This document shows, in pieces, positions 52,175-60,353 of a DNA stretch of 64,000 nt. The notes under the pieces were generated by a model, which was given only the letters and a program-made list of their open reading frames with translations, had not been told where the DNA came from and ran no database searches. The DNA comes from Halorarum halophilum (GTDB lineage: Archaea; Halobacteriota; Halobacteria; Halobacteriales; Haloferacaceae). Numbering within the stretch: position 1 is the first letter of the stretch; each line of letters starts with the position of its first letter. Location of the stretch: NCBI RefSeq assembly GCF_013401515.1, contig NZ_CP058529.1, positions 2,046,001 through 2,110,000 of the forward strand, in the 5' to 3' direction. A program made the translations under genes and the position numbers.

Positions 52175-52509
52175 GTAAGGCGAGGGCAGCCGGGCGAGGC
52201 CCCGTCGCGCCTTCGCGGTAGGCGGTACCGAGATCCCTTTTCGATTCGGCTTCCGTACCCGGGACGGGACGAGTTTGTTCGCTCAGTAGGTCCGCGTATC
52301 TCCCGCCCCGTCCGGTCCGAGACGAGCACGATCCCCCCTCGATCGCAGGTCTCCCTCGAAGCTTCCGGTCACTCCCCCGGCATCGGGGAAATCCGGCCGT
52401 ATAGACGCATGTGAACACATAACAAAGCCGTCTCGGCCCGTACCCTCGAGCCAGACGAAGCCCCGGATCTACCCGCTGGCCATCCCGGGTACCGTCCAGG
52501 AGGAACACC
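52175..52509. other. Spacer with promoter-like region of the NTF2/oxidase operon
   Basis: The 335-bp spacer holds no gene. A TATA-like ACACATAAC near 52416 and a strong Shine-Dalgarno GGAGGA at 52499-52504 precede the ATG at 52510, so the next operon has a leader of perhaps 65 bases. The left part is acnA trailer. Confidence 0.5.
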
Positions 52510-52971
52510 ATGTCCGAAGCCACGACGGAAAACGAACGCATCGCACGGCGCGTGCCCGAAGATATCGCCACCGAGGGGAACCTCGATATGGTCCGCGAGG
52601 TGTACGCCGAGGACGCCGTCGAACACGGCCCGTTCGGCCGGGACGTTCGCGGCAGGGAGGCCATTGAGGAAGCCCTGGCCAGCTATCGACACGCGTTCCC
52701 CGACTTCAGCGCGACCGTCGAAGACGTCGTCACGGACGGGGACACCGTCGCCATGCGGGTGACACTTCGAGGGACCCACGAGGGCGAGTTCATGGGGATG
52801 GAGCCCACGAACCGCTCCTTCAAGATCCGGAACATGGTGTTCACCCGCATCGAGGACGGGAAGATCGCCGAACGGTGGGTCCAACCCGATACGGCCGCGA
52901 TGCTCCAGCAGCTCGGCATCGTCCCGGAGGACCTCTCTTCCGAACGCGGTCCGCGGGCGAGTAACGAGTAA
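52510..52971 (+). CDS. SnoaL/NTF2-like ester cyclase-family protein
   Basis: This 153-residue protein has the cone-shaped alpha+beta NTF2-like fold typical of SnoaL polyketide cyclases and related small-molecule binding enzymes. It contains VREVYAEDAVEHGPFGRDVRGREAIEEALASYRHAFPDFSATVEDVVTDGDTVAMRVTLRGTHEGEF, with an acidic and histidine-lined pocket. It may bind or transform a small hydrophobic compound. Its stop is nine bases before the FAD oxidoreductase start, so the two form an operon and probably share a substrate pathway. A good Shine-Dalgarno fixes the ATG at 52510. Confidence 0.88.
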   Translation: MSEATTENERIARRVPEDIATEGNLDMVREVYAEDAVEHGPFGRDVRGREAIEEALASYRHAFPDFSATVEDVVTDGDTVAMRVTLRGTHEGEFMGMEPTNRSFKIRNMVFTRIEDGKIAERWVQPDTAAMLQQLGIVPEDLSSERGPRASNE

Positions 52972-52980
52972 CCGAGCACT

Positions 52981-54408
52981 ATGACCCAACCCACCATCGC
53001 CACCCGAGACGGAAGTACGACCACGGTGACGGCGGAGACGCTGGAGGACGTTCGCCAACGGCTGCGTGGCCCGCTCCTCACCCCGGATGACGAGGGGTTC
53101 GAGGAGGCGACCAGAATCTGGAACGGGATGATCGAGCGGACGCCGGCGCTCGTCGTCCAGCCGACTGGGACGGCCGACGTCGTCGCCGCGGTCGATTACG
53201 CTCGTGAGCACGACCTCCTGCTCTCCGTGAAAGGCGGCGGACACAACATCGCCGGCACGGCCCTGGCCGACGGGGGGGTGACCATCGATATGTCCCGTCT
53301 CCGCGGGGTTCTCGTGGACCCCGAGGAGGGGACCGCCACCGCCCAGGCGGGCTGTCTCATCGGCGACATCGACCGGGAGACCCAGCTCCACGGCCTGGTC
53401 ACGCCGGGGGGATTCGTCTCCGAGACCGGGCTCGCGGGCCTGACGCTCGGCGGGGGCTTCGGCTACCTGACCCGGCGGTTCGGATGGACGGTCGACAACC
53501 TGCTCGAGGTCGAGATCGTCACCGCCGCCGGGGAGGTCCGGCGCGCCAGCCGCGACGAGAACGAGGACCTCTTCTGGGCGATCCGCGGTGCCGGTCACAA
53601 CTTCGGGGCCGTCACCTCGTTCACCTACCGACTGCACGAGGTCGGGCCGACCGTCTACGGCGGGCTCGTCGCCTGGCCCTTCGAGCGGGCCGACGAGATC
53701 CTCGAGGCGTATCGGGAACTCACCGCCGAGGCGCCCAGGGAACTGACCGTGTTCACGATCCTCCGTCGGGCGCCGCCGGCCCCCTTCGTGCCCGAGGAGT
53801 GGCACGGCAAGCGGATCTGCGCCATGAGCGTCTGCTACAGCGGCGATCTCGGCGACGTCGACGAGGTGCTCGCCCCGATCCGGGCGCTGGAGGACCCCGT
53901 CGTGGATCAGCTTCGAGAACTACCCTACACGCGGCTCCAGTCGTACCTCGACGCGACCCAGCCGAAGGGCAACCACTACTACTGGAAGACGGAGTTCGCC
54001 GCCGAGCTGAGCGACGATCTCCTGTCGACCGCGCGGGACTTGACGGGGGAGAACCCGATTCCAGGGGGGCAGATGGTCTTCGCACACATCGGCGGAGCGC
54101 TCAATGAACACGACCCCGGAGACGGGGCCGTCGGCAACCGGGACGCCCGGTTCGCGTTCGGTGCGGCCGGGATGTGGCAGCCCGACGATCCCAACGGGGA
54201 CCGGTACCGGGAGTGGGTCCGCGACGCGTGGGAGCGGTTCCGCCCCTTCTCGACCGGCGGCAACTACATCAACTTCCAGACCGCTGACGAGAGCGAGGAT
54301 CGCATCCGGGCGACCTACGGCGACAACTACGACCGACTCGTCGAGACCAAGAAGCGGTACGATCCGGAGAACGTGTTCCGGGTGAACCGGAACATACGGC
54401 CGGAGTAA
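52981..54408 (+). CDS. FAD-binding oxidoreductase (berberine-bridge/6-hydroxynicotine oxidase type)
   Basis: This 475-residue flavoprotein belongs to the PCMH/BBE family that oxidises alcohols, amines or sugars with covalently bound FAD. The FAD_binding_4 domain has SVKGGGHNIAGTALADGGVTIDMSRLRG. His88 in GGGHN is the usual histidyl-FAD link, and the second FAD-linking cysteine typical of bicovalent enzymes is not evident. The loop GGGFGYLTRRFGWTVDNLLEVEIV follows. The C-terminal BBE segment ends GGNYINFQ ... YDPENVFRVNRNIRP. The substrate is unknown. It is coupled to the NTF2-like gene upstream. Confidence 0.91.
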   Translation: MTQPTIATRDGSTTTVTAETLEDVRQRLRGPLLTPDDEGFEEATRIWNGMIERTPALVVQPTGTADVVAAVDYAREHDLLLSVKGGGHNIAGTALADGGVTIDMSRLRGVLVDPEEGTATAQAGCLIGDIDRETQLHGLVTPGGFVSETGLAGLTLGGGFGYLTRRFGWTVDNLLEVEIVTAAGEVRRASRDENEDLFWAIRGAGHNFGAVTSFTYRLHEVGPTVYGGLVAWPFERADEILEAYRELTAEAPRELTVFTILRRAPPAPFVPEEWHGKRICAMSVCYSGDLGDVDEVLAPIRALEDPVVDQLRELPYTRLQSYLDATQPKGNHYYWKTEFAAELSDDLLSTARDLTGENPIPGGQMVFAHIGGALNEHDPGDGAVGNRDARFAFGAAGMWQPDDPNGDRYREWVRDAWERFRPFSTGGNYINFQTADESEDRIRATYGDNYDRLVETKKRYDPENVFRVNRNIRPE

Positions 54409-54542
54409 GCCGGGATTCCGGATCAGGACTGAGAGGGCCGGAGGCCCTCGAATCGCTCCCGTCCCGTCGAAAGGTTCCACGCACGAACGACCGGATCCGA
54501 ATGGCCGCTGCGCTTATCAGTCGGACATTCATACTCCGTCCA

Positions 54543-55115
54543 ATGACAACCCCGAGTCGCGCGATGCCGGGAGGTGAGGACGACGCGGACGGCGGGGCCG
54601 AACCGGCGAGTTCGGTGGAGATCCGACCGGCGACGCGGGCCGACCTGCTCGACGTGTTCCGCATCGAGAAGGCCGTGTTCGAGCAGCCCTGGCCGTTCGC
54701 CGCCTTCGAGAGGCTCCTCGAGGCACCGGCGTTCCTCGTCGCGGACGTAGGGGAGACCGGCTTGCCGGCCGGTGACGACGGCGTCGCCGCCGGCAACGCC
54801 CTCGGCTACGTCGTCGCCGACGTGACCCCGAACCACGGCCGCGACATCGGCCACGTCAAGGACATCGCCGTCCGGCCTGGCGCGCAGGGGCGCGGACTCG
54901 GCCGGCGCCTGCTCCGCGAATCGCTCGGGGAGCTCGCGGCCGCCGGCGCCGCCGTGGTCAAACTGGAGGTGCGTGAGTCGAACCACCGCGCACAGTCGCT
55001 GTACGCCGACGAGGGGTTCGAACCGGCCCGCCGGATCCAACGCTACTACGCCGACGGCGAGGCGGCGTTCGTGATGGCGCTGGACCTCAATTCGTGGCCC
55101 GCGGAGCGAGCCTGA
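54543..55115 (+). CDS. rimI: GNAT acetyltransferase, RimI-type
   Basis: This 190-residue GNAT enzyme resembles RimI, which acetylates the N-terminal alanine of ribosomal protein S18 or other protein N-termini. An N-terminal tail of about 20 residues precedes VEIRPATRADLLDVFRIEKAVFEQPWPFAAFERLLE. The acetyl-CoA loop is IAVRPGAQGRGLGRRLLRESL and the terminal element VRESNHRAQSLYADEGFEPARRIQRYYADGEAAFVMAL is typical. An insertion (GETGLPAGDDGVAAGNA) sits in the core. The ATG at 54543 is used; an alternative is ATG 54564. Whether it acts on S18 or on archaeal protein N-termini cannot be known. Confidence 0.84.
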   Translation: MTTPSRAMPGGEDDADGGAEPASSVEIRPATRADLLDVFRIEKAVFEQPWPFAAFERLLEAPAFLVADVGETGLPAGDDGVAAGNALGYVVADVTPNHGRDIGHVKDIAVRPGAQGRGLGRRLLRESLGELAAAGAAVVKLEVRESNHRAQSLYADEGFEPARRIQRYYADGEAAFVMALDLNSWPAERA

Positions 55116-55294
55116 ATGGACGGTTCGACGGCCGAGTCGGGCGTTCGGTTCCGTTTCGCCCGGATCGAACGGAAGCAAAACACGTTAACCACTGGGGCTG
55201 GTACCCCCCCGAGAGTGACCCGCGGCAACGCCGCGTCGAAGGGGTGGGTGAGCCGGCGGGACGACGCATGCGACCGCGAGACCGTCACACCGAC

Positions 55295-56764
55295 ATGAGC
55301 CACACACCACCGGAGGCCGAGAACGTCCTCCTCGTCACGGTCGACTCCCTCCGAGCGGACGCGCTCGGCGGCGGCCGCACGCCGGTCATCGACGACCTGG
55401 CGGCCGGCGGGACGACCTTCGAGAACGCGTTCGCCACCGGGAACTGGACGCCGTTCTCCTTCCCGGGCATCCTCACCTCCCGCCCCGTCTTCGCCGAGGG
55501 CCCCGACATCGGCACCCCGTCGACGCCGACGCTGGCCGAGGCGCTCTCGGACGCGGACATCGAAACCGGCGGGTACAACGCCGCGAACGGTTTCCTCACG
55601 GAGCACTGGGGGTACGACCGCGGCTTCGACGAGTTCGACTCGTTCGTCGGGGACGCCTCCAGCCGCTACAGTCGGTACCTCGCCGCCCACCCGACGGTCC
55701 AGGGGTGGCTGCAACTGCTCCGCTCGCCGTTCCGACGGGCGGCCGCGAAACTCAGCCGGTCGGACGACGGCCGCCCGTTCGCGGACACGTCGAAGATGCT
55801 CGACGTGGAGCGGGGCGCCATCTCGTTCATCGAGGAGTCCGACGGCCCGTTCTTCCTCTGGGTCCACTACATGGACCCGCACACGCCCTACGTCCCGGCG
55901 CCGCGCTACCTCAGGGCGGTCTCCCCGGACCACCTCGGCACGACGCGGATGCTCCGGGCGCACATCCGTACGGGACTCGGGCGCGCCGTCGGTCCGCGAA
56001 CGCTCGCGGACCTCCGGACGCTGTATCACGGCGGCGTGCGCCAGGTCGACGCCAGCGTCGGGCGTCTCCAGGAGGCGCTGTCGGCGGCCGGCCACGCGGA
56101 CGACACGGCTATCGTCTTCGCCGGCGACCACGGCGAGGAGTTCCAGGAGCACGGCCACTTGGCGCACTACCCGAAACTGTACGACGAACTCGTCCACGTC
56201 CCACTGGTGGTCGACGTACCGGGCGCCGACGCCCGGACCGTCGAGCGAACGGTCGGCCTCGACGCGGTGCCGCCGACGGTCGCGTCGCTGCTGGGCGCGG
56301 ACGCGCCGGACGCCTGGGAGGGCGAGGACCTCGTCGATGCTATTACGGGGGACGAGGAGGCCGACGCCGGTGTGCGCGACGAGCCGGTGGTCTCGGTCGC
56401 CGTCCGCGGCGAGGAGGTGACCCAGCAGCCGATCCCGCGGTCGCTCCACGAGGGTGACCTGCTCGTCTCGGCCCGGACGGCCGAGTGGGCGTACATCGAG
56501 AACACGGAGACCGGCGTCGCCGAACTGTACGACCGGGAGAGCGACCCCGAACAGAAGCACGACCTGCTGGCCGAACCGGACGCCGACCGCCCGGAGATCC
56601 TGACCACGCTCAGGGGCGCGGTTCGAGAACACGCCGGGCGCATCGGCGGCGACGGGGGTGGCGACGGACGCGGCCGGAGCGACGGCGAATCGACGACCCC
56701 GTCGGAGGACGGGGAGATGGACGCGGCCATCGCCGACCGACTGGACGCGCTCGGCTACCGCTGA
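55295..56764 (+). CDS. Sulfatase-fold hydrolase without the usual formylglycine cysteine
   Basis: This 489-residue protein has the alkaline phosphatase/sulfatase fold: NVLLVTVDSLRADALGGGRTPVIDDLA, the metal-binding VIFAGDHGEEF-like element at about 270 (IVFAGDHGEEFQEHGHLAHY), and LYDRESDPEQKHDLLA. In true sulfatases a CxPxR motif holds the cysteine that becomes formylglycine; here the position reads NWTPFSFPGILTSR, with no Cys or Ser in place. A threonine may act as the nucleophile, as in phosphoethanolamine-type enzymes. The substrate is unknown. The ATG at 55295 is chosen; ATG 55268 is possible. The gtrA gene starts seven bases after the stop. Confidence 0.87.
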   Translation: MSHTPPEAENVLLVTVDSLRADALGGGRTPVIDDLAAGGTTFENAFATGNWTPFSFPGILTSRPVFAEGPDIGTPSTPTLAEALSDADIETGGYNAANGFLTEHWGYDRGFDEFDSFVGDASSRYSRYLAAHPTVQGWLQLLRSPFRRAAAKLSRSDDGRPFADTSKMLDVERGAISFIEESDGPFFLWVHYMDPHTPYVPAPRYLRAVSPDHLGTTRMLRAHIRTGLGRAVGPRTLADLRTLYHGGVRQVDASVGRLQEALSAAGHADDTAIVFAGDHGEEFQEHGHLAHYPKLYDELVHVPLVVDVPGADARTVERTVGLDAVPPTVASLLGADAPDAWEGEDLVDAITGDEEADAGVRDEPVVSVAVRGEEVTQQPIPRSLHEGDLLVSARTAEWAYIENTETGVAELYDRESDPEQKHDLLAEPDADRPEILTTLRGAVREHAGRIGGDGGGDGRGRSDGESTTPSEDGEMDAAIADRLDALGYR

Positions 56765-56770
56765 CCACCC

Positions 56771-57187
56771 ATGGCGACACCGACAACATCCGTGAACGGA
56801 ACGACCACCGGACGGCTCGCGCGGTTCGTCACCGTCGGGACCGGCGCGGCCGCCGTCCAGACCGGACTGCTGTGGTCGTTCGTCGAACTCGGACGGATCA
56901 ACTACCTCGTGGCAGCCGCCGTCTCCATCGAGATCACCATCCTGCTCCAGTACGTCGTGAACAACGCCTGGACGTTCAGCGCCTCGCGACACACCGGACG
57001 CAGCGACTTCCTCCGCGGGCTCGTCCGCACGAACGTGGTCCGCGGGTCGGCGATCCCCATCCAGCTCGGCCTGCTCGCCGCGTTCGTCCAGTGGGTCGGG
57101 CTGGTGTACGTGGTCGCCAACATCGGCGCCATCCTTATCAGCGGCATCTACCGCTACCTGCTCGACGCACGCTGGACCTGGAAGTGA
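56771..57187 (+). CDS. GtrA-family membrane protein
   Basis: This 138-residue protein has four membrane helices and the GtrA signatures: RLARFVTVGTGAAAVQTGLLWSFVELGRINYLVAAAVSIEI, then ILLQYVVNNAWTFS, with a conserved NNAWTF element, and YRYLLDARWTWK at the end. GtrA proteins move undecaprenyl- or dolichyl-linked sugars across the membrane in glycosylation pathways. Because it follows the sulfatase-fold gene by six bases, they probably form an operon concerned with cell-surface glycan or lipid modification. Confidence 0.9.
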   Translation: MATPTTSVNGTTTGRLARFVTVGTGAAAVQTGLLWSFVELGRINYLVAAAVSIEITILLQYVVNNAWTFSASRHTGRSDFLRGLVRTNVVRGSAIPIQLGLLAAFVQWVGLVYVVANIGAILISGIYRYLLDARWTWK

Positions 57188-57336
57188 GTCGGTGACGGCA
57201 GGAACGCGGATGACGGGCCCGATTTAGCGGTTTAGCGGAGTCGCGTACGAGCGCCGCCCAACGGAGCCCGACCGCGACCCGCGTGGCGGTCGCTCTCCGG
57301 CGCTGCGGTTCGGAGGACGCGTGTGTCGTGGGGTCG

Positions 57337-57939
57337 TTACAGCTGCTCGACGCTGCCGCCGTCGTCGCGCTCGCGGAACACCTGGCCGTCGATGAGCGTC
57401 ACCATCGTCTCCTCGTCCTGCCACGCCGTCGGGGAGAGTTTCGCCTTCCGGCAGACGCGAGAGAGGAACTGCTCCTTGCTCCAGCCGTTCTCGACCGGGA
57501 TCGTCGGGTAGAGCCAGCCGTGTTTCCCGCCGTGGTCGATAGCGACGCCGTGGCGACCCAGTTCGAGGTCGGCGACGGGGTCGTTGGTGAGCGTGACGTT
57601 CGAGACGATGCAGGCGGAGACGAGAATGGAGTCGAGTTCCTTCGGTTCGACCTCGGAGCCGCCCGTGTCGGACGATGCGGCCTTGATGGCCGCGTCGACG
57701 ATGGCGTGACCGAGCTGATCCTTCCCCCGATACGACCCGGCGCAGCCCCGCATTCGACCGCGGCCACGTGTGGACTGGAGTCGAACGAAGGCTCCGGTTC
57801 GCGCGTAGAACGCGTCGCGCATGCTCCCCGGGTGTTCCCGTTGCCCGTGAAGAACGTACGATTCGACGGCTTCCCGAGCGAGTTCGACCGCGCGATCACC
57901 GTCCTCGTAGGTGAGTCGTACGGTCTGCGCCTCGGACAT
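57337..57939 (-). CDS. AMMECR1 domain protein (TIGR00296)
   Basis: This 200-residue protein belongs to the AMMECR1 family of archaea and eukaryotes. The hallmark LRGC-type motif appears as MRGCAGSYRGKDQLGHAIVDAAIKAASSD (near 85-113), followed by DSILVSACIVSNVTLTND and LGRHGVAIDHGGKHGWLYPTIPVENGWSKEQFL. The conserved cysteine and glycines suggest an active site, but the family has no proven activity. In archaea it is often found near radical SAM or MEMO genes; none is adjacent here. It runs leftwards. Confidence 0.9.
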   Translation of the reverse strand: MSEAQTVRLTYEDGDRAVELAREAVESYVLHGQREHPGSMRDAFYARTGAFVRLQSTRGRGRMRGCAGSYRGKDQLGHAIVDAAIKAASSDTGGSEVEPKELDSILVSACIVSNVTLTNDPVADLELGRHGVAIDHGGKHGWLYPTIPVENGWSKEQFLSRVCRKAKLSPTAWQDEETMVTLIDGQVFRERDDGGSVEQL

Positions 57940-58261
57940 AGACCACTGGAAGGCTTCACGTAACTTGAACTCTTCCCTTCAGGTGTACAACCGTTATAAT
58001 CAGCGTACAGTCCCGGAGCCAGCCGCTGGCGGCGGGTTTCGCCCGATTCGCTCGCCCGGTCGGTGAGGCGACCGATTCGATCGATCCGGCGGCGGAACGG
58101 TCCGGTAGGCGACCATTTCGAGTCGCCTATCCGGCACCTCGACACCCTACTCGGCCCGTTCCCTCGATCGAGATAACCCTCCCACCGTCGCCTCCGTTCC
58201 CGCGCCCCAGGAACGGGGGACGCGGCGAACCGCTTAAACCGCGATGCGGCGTAGCTAGCGA
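57940..58261. other. Spacer between AMMECR1 and rnpB
   Basis: The 322-bp spacer carries a TATA-like CCGTTATAATC near 57988 that cannot be assigned and the rnpB promoter at its right end. No gene is seen. Confidence 0.45.
58231..58238 (+). promoter_or_regulatory. TATA box of rnpB
   Basis: CGCTTAAA lies about 27 bases before the predicted 5' end of RNase P RNA, the normal spacing. Confidence 0.55.
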
Positions 58262-58690
58262 CGGCAGAGGGAGCCCGATCCCCGTGCGTCCCCGGGCGGC
58301 CGCGGGCCGCGCCGGCGACGCATGAGGAAAGTCCCCCCACCGCCCGGACGGGCGACCGGACGCAAGTCCGGAGCCGGAGACGGCTGGCGCTGGAACAGAA
58401 ACGAGACCCCCCGGCCCGACCGATGAGGTCCGCGAACCGACCCGCAAGGGGAGGGAGCTAACCGACCGAGGGCGGGGTCGCGGCGGACGTTCGGTTCGCC
58501 GCGGCCCCACGGGACGCCGCGTCCCGTCGACGGCCGGGAACGGGTGGAACGGCGAATCCTCGCCGGTGCAAGTCCGCGCCGACGGGGCGCACTCGCGCCC
58601 CCGATGGTAGTCCGGGCCGCCGCTTCGCGGCATGGCGCGGACGCACAGCCGAATGTCGGGACGAACAGAAGGGGGCTTACTCCCCTCAGC
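58262..58690 (+). ncRNA. rnpB: RNase P RNA
   Basis: The catalytic RNA of RNase P, which trims tRNA 5' ends. Conserved region I is plain at 58324-58334 (GAGGAAAGTCC). Conserved region V appears at 58665-58680 (ACAGAAGGGGGCTTAC), and the terminal helix P1 pairs GAGGGAG near 58267 with CTCCCCTC near 58681. Between them lie long GC-rich stems typical of haloarchaeal type A RNA. The length of about 430 bases fits. Ends are estimated to within a few bases. Confidence 0.92.
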
Positions 58691-58847
58691 CGCTACCGTC
58701 GCCGAGCGACCGCCTCGGCGCTCACCGATCTGGATCCTCCGAGAGCGACGGCCGTCCCTCCTTGTCGGCCCCGCCGTCCGACGATGGTCGTGCGAGTGTC
58801 TGACACGCACCCGGCGAACTCAAAAGCGTGGAGTGCGAACCCCATCC

Positions 58848-59141
58848 GTGGACAGTCGAGAACTGATGGCGGCGCTCGAACTGGAGTTCGGCGGCGAGGA
58901 GACCCACCGTCGGGTCGTCGCGCGCCAGGCGCGCGACCTCGCGGACGCGGGGAAGATCGAGGCGGACCGCGGCGAGCCGCTCACGGTGGAGGACGTCGTA
59001 CGTAACATGGCCGACGCGCCCGAGGACAAGGACCTCGTGGAGCGCTGGAACTGGTGGCTCGGCTCGCTCGAGACCGCCTACGGCGGCTACGACCGGTTCA
59101 CCGTCCGATTCGTCGACGACGGGCCGGACGTGAACGCGTAG
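58848..59141 (+). CDS. Small haloarchaeal protein of unknown function
   Basis: This 97-residue protein starts at GTG 58848 (read as Met: DSRELMAALELEFGGEETHRRVVARQARDLADAGKIEADRGEPLTVEDVVRNMADAPEDKDLVERWNWWLGSLETAYGGYDRF). It is acidic and helical, with a tryptophan-rich element (RWNWWLGSLE) and a short beta tail (FTVRFVDDG). I recognise no family name. A TATA-like CTCAAAAG about 26 bases upstream makes the GTG a leaderless start; ATG 58866 is an alternative. Placement right after rnpB does not prove a link. Confidence 0.72.
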   Translation: MDSRELMAALELEFGGEETHRRVVARQARDLADAGKIEADRGEPLTVEDVVRNMADAPEDKDLVERWNWWLGSLETAYGGYDRFTVRFVDDGPDVNA

Positions 59142-59306
59142 CCGGGTCGACGGCGGGGGGGTCCGGGCCCGAGACGGCCGAGTCAGTCACGCGGACGGTC
59201 GAGTCGCGTTCTCCGATCGGAAACCGTGTCCCGCGACGGCCGAGTTCGCGGGTTGCCCCCGCCCTCGTGGGGAACGCTTTTGCGTCGCGCTCGCCCGTCG
59301 GGAACC

Positions 59307-60215
59307 ATGGAGCCCGGCGACGTGGAGGCGGTCCCCGACTGCACCGACATCTACTACCTCGACACGGGGATGTACGACACCCCGAACTACGGCGCCGTCT
59401 ACGTCGTCGACGCCGAGCGCCCGGCCGTGATCGACACGGGCATCGGGACGAACCGCGAGTACCTCTTCGACGCCCTCGACGACCTCGGCGTCACCCCCCA
59501 CCTGATCCTCCCGACGCACGTCCACCTCGACCACGCAGGCGGCGCCGGCTTCCTGGCCGAGCGCTACCCGGACGCGACCGTGATGACCCACGAGATCGGC
59601 GTCCCGCACCTCGTGGACCCGGAACAGCTCGTCGCGGGCACCAGGGCGGCCGTCGGGGAGCAGTGGGAGCACTACGTCGAGCCGAAGCCGATCCCCGAGG
59701 ACCGGATCGAACCCCTCTCGGGCGGCGAGACGATCGACCTCGGCGACCGCGACCTCGACGTCCACCACGCGCCGGGACACGCCCCCCACCAGGTGATCTT
59801 CCACGACCGCGGCGACGACGTCGTCTTCGCGGGCGACGCCGCCGGCATCTACGTCCCGGCGTTCGACGAACTGCGACAGACCTCGCCGCCGTCGACGTTC
59901 GACCTCGACGGCTGCCACGAGGACGTCGACACCATCCGCGAACTCGACCCGCGGTACGTCTGTTACGGCCACTTCGGTCCCCGCGAGTTCGACGACGCGC
60001 TGGCGGCCGAGTACAAGCGAACCCTGCTGGAGTGGGTCGAGGCCGTCCGGCAGCGGCGCGAGGCGCTCGGCGACGACGAGGCGGTCGTGGCGCATTTCGC
60101 CGACCACGCCTCCGAGCGCTACGTCGACCTCTGGGGCGAGCAGAAGGCGCGCGCCGAGGAGCGGCTGAACACGCGCGGCGTGCTGGCGTACCTCGATTAC
60201 ATCGACGACGCCTAG
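59307..60215 (+). CDS. Metallo-beta-lactamase-fold hydrolase
   Basis: This 302-residue protein has the MBL hallmark THVHLDHAGG near residue 71 and further metal ligands in APGHAPHQVIFHDRGDDVVFAGDAAG (His and Asp) and YVCYGHFGPREF (His). This fits two-zinc hydrolases such as lactonases, glyoxalase II-like or quorum-quenching enzymes. The N-terminus (DIYYLDTGMYDTPNYGAVYVVD) and the C-terminal helical cap are family-typical. The substrate is not predictable. The next gene, an acyl-CoA ligase, starts 139 bp downstream on the same strand. Confidence 0.9.
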   Translation: MEPGDVEAVPDCTDIYYLDTGMYDTPNYGAVYVVDAERPAVIDTGIGTNREYLFDALDDLGVTPHLILPTHVHLDHAGGAGFLAERYPDATVMTHEIGVPHLVDPEQLVAGTRAAVGEQWEHYVEPKPIPEDRIEPLSGGETIDLGDRDLDVHHAPGHAPHQVIFHDRGDDVVFAGDAAGIYVPAFDELRQTSPPSTFDLDGCHEDVDTIRELDPRYVCYGHFGPREFDDALAAEYKRTLLEWVEAVRQRREALGDDEAVVAHFADHASERYVDLWGEQKARAEERLNTRGVLAYLDYIDDA

Positions 60216-60353
60216 CCCGTCCTCGCGCCGGCCGAATCCCGGCCGGGTGACGACGACGATCCCCCGCAGCGACCGGCGACGAGCCCCGACAACGCCGAAC
60301 AACGCGCTTCCGGTGGAGGCACCGTTAAGACCCCGCCCTCGCCACACGTTCGC

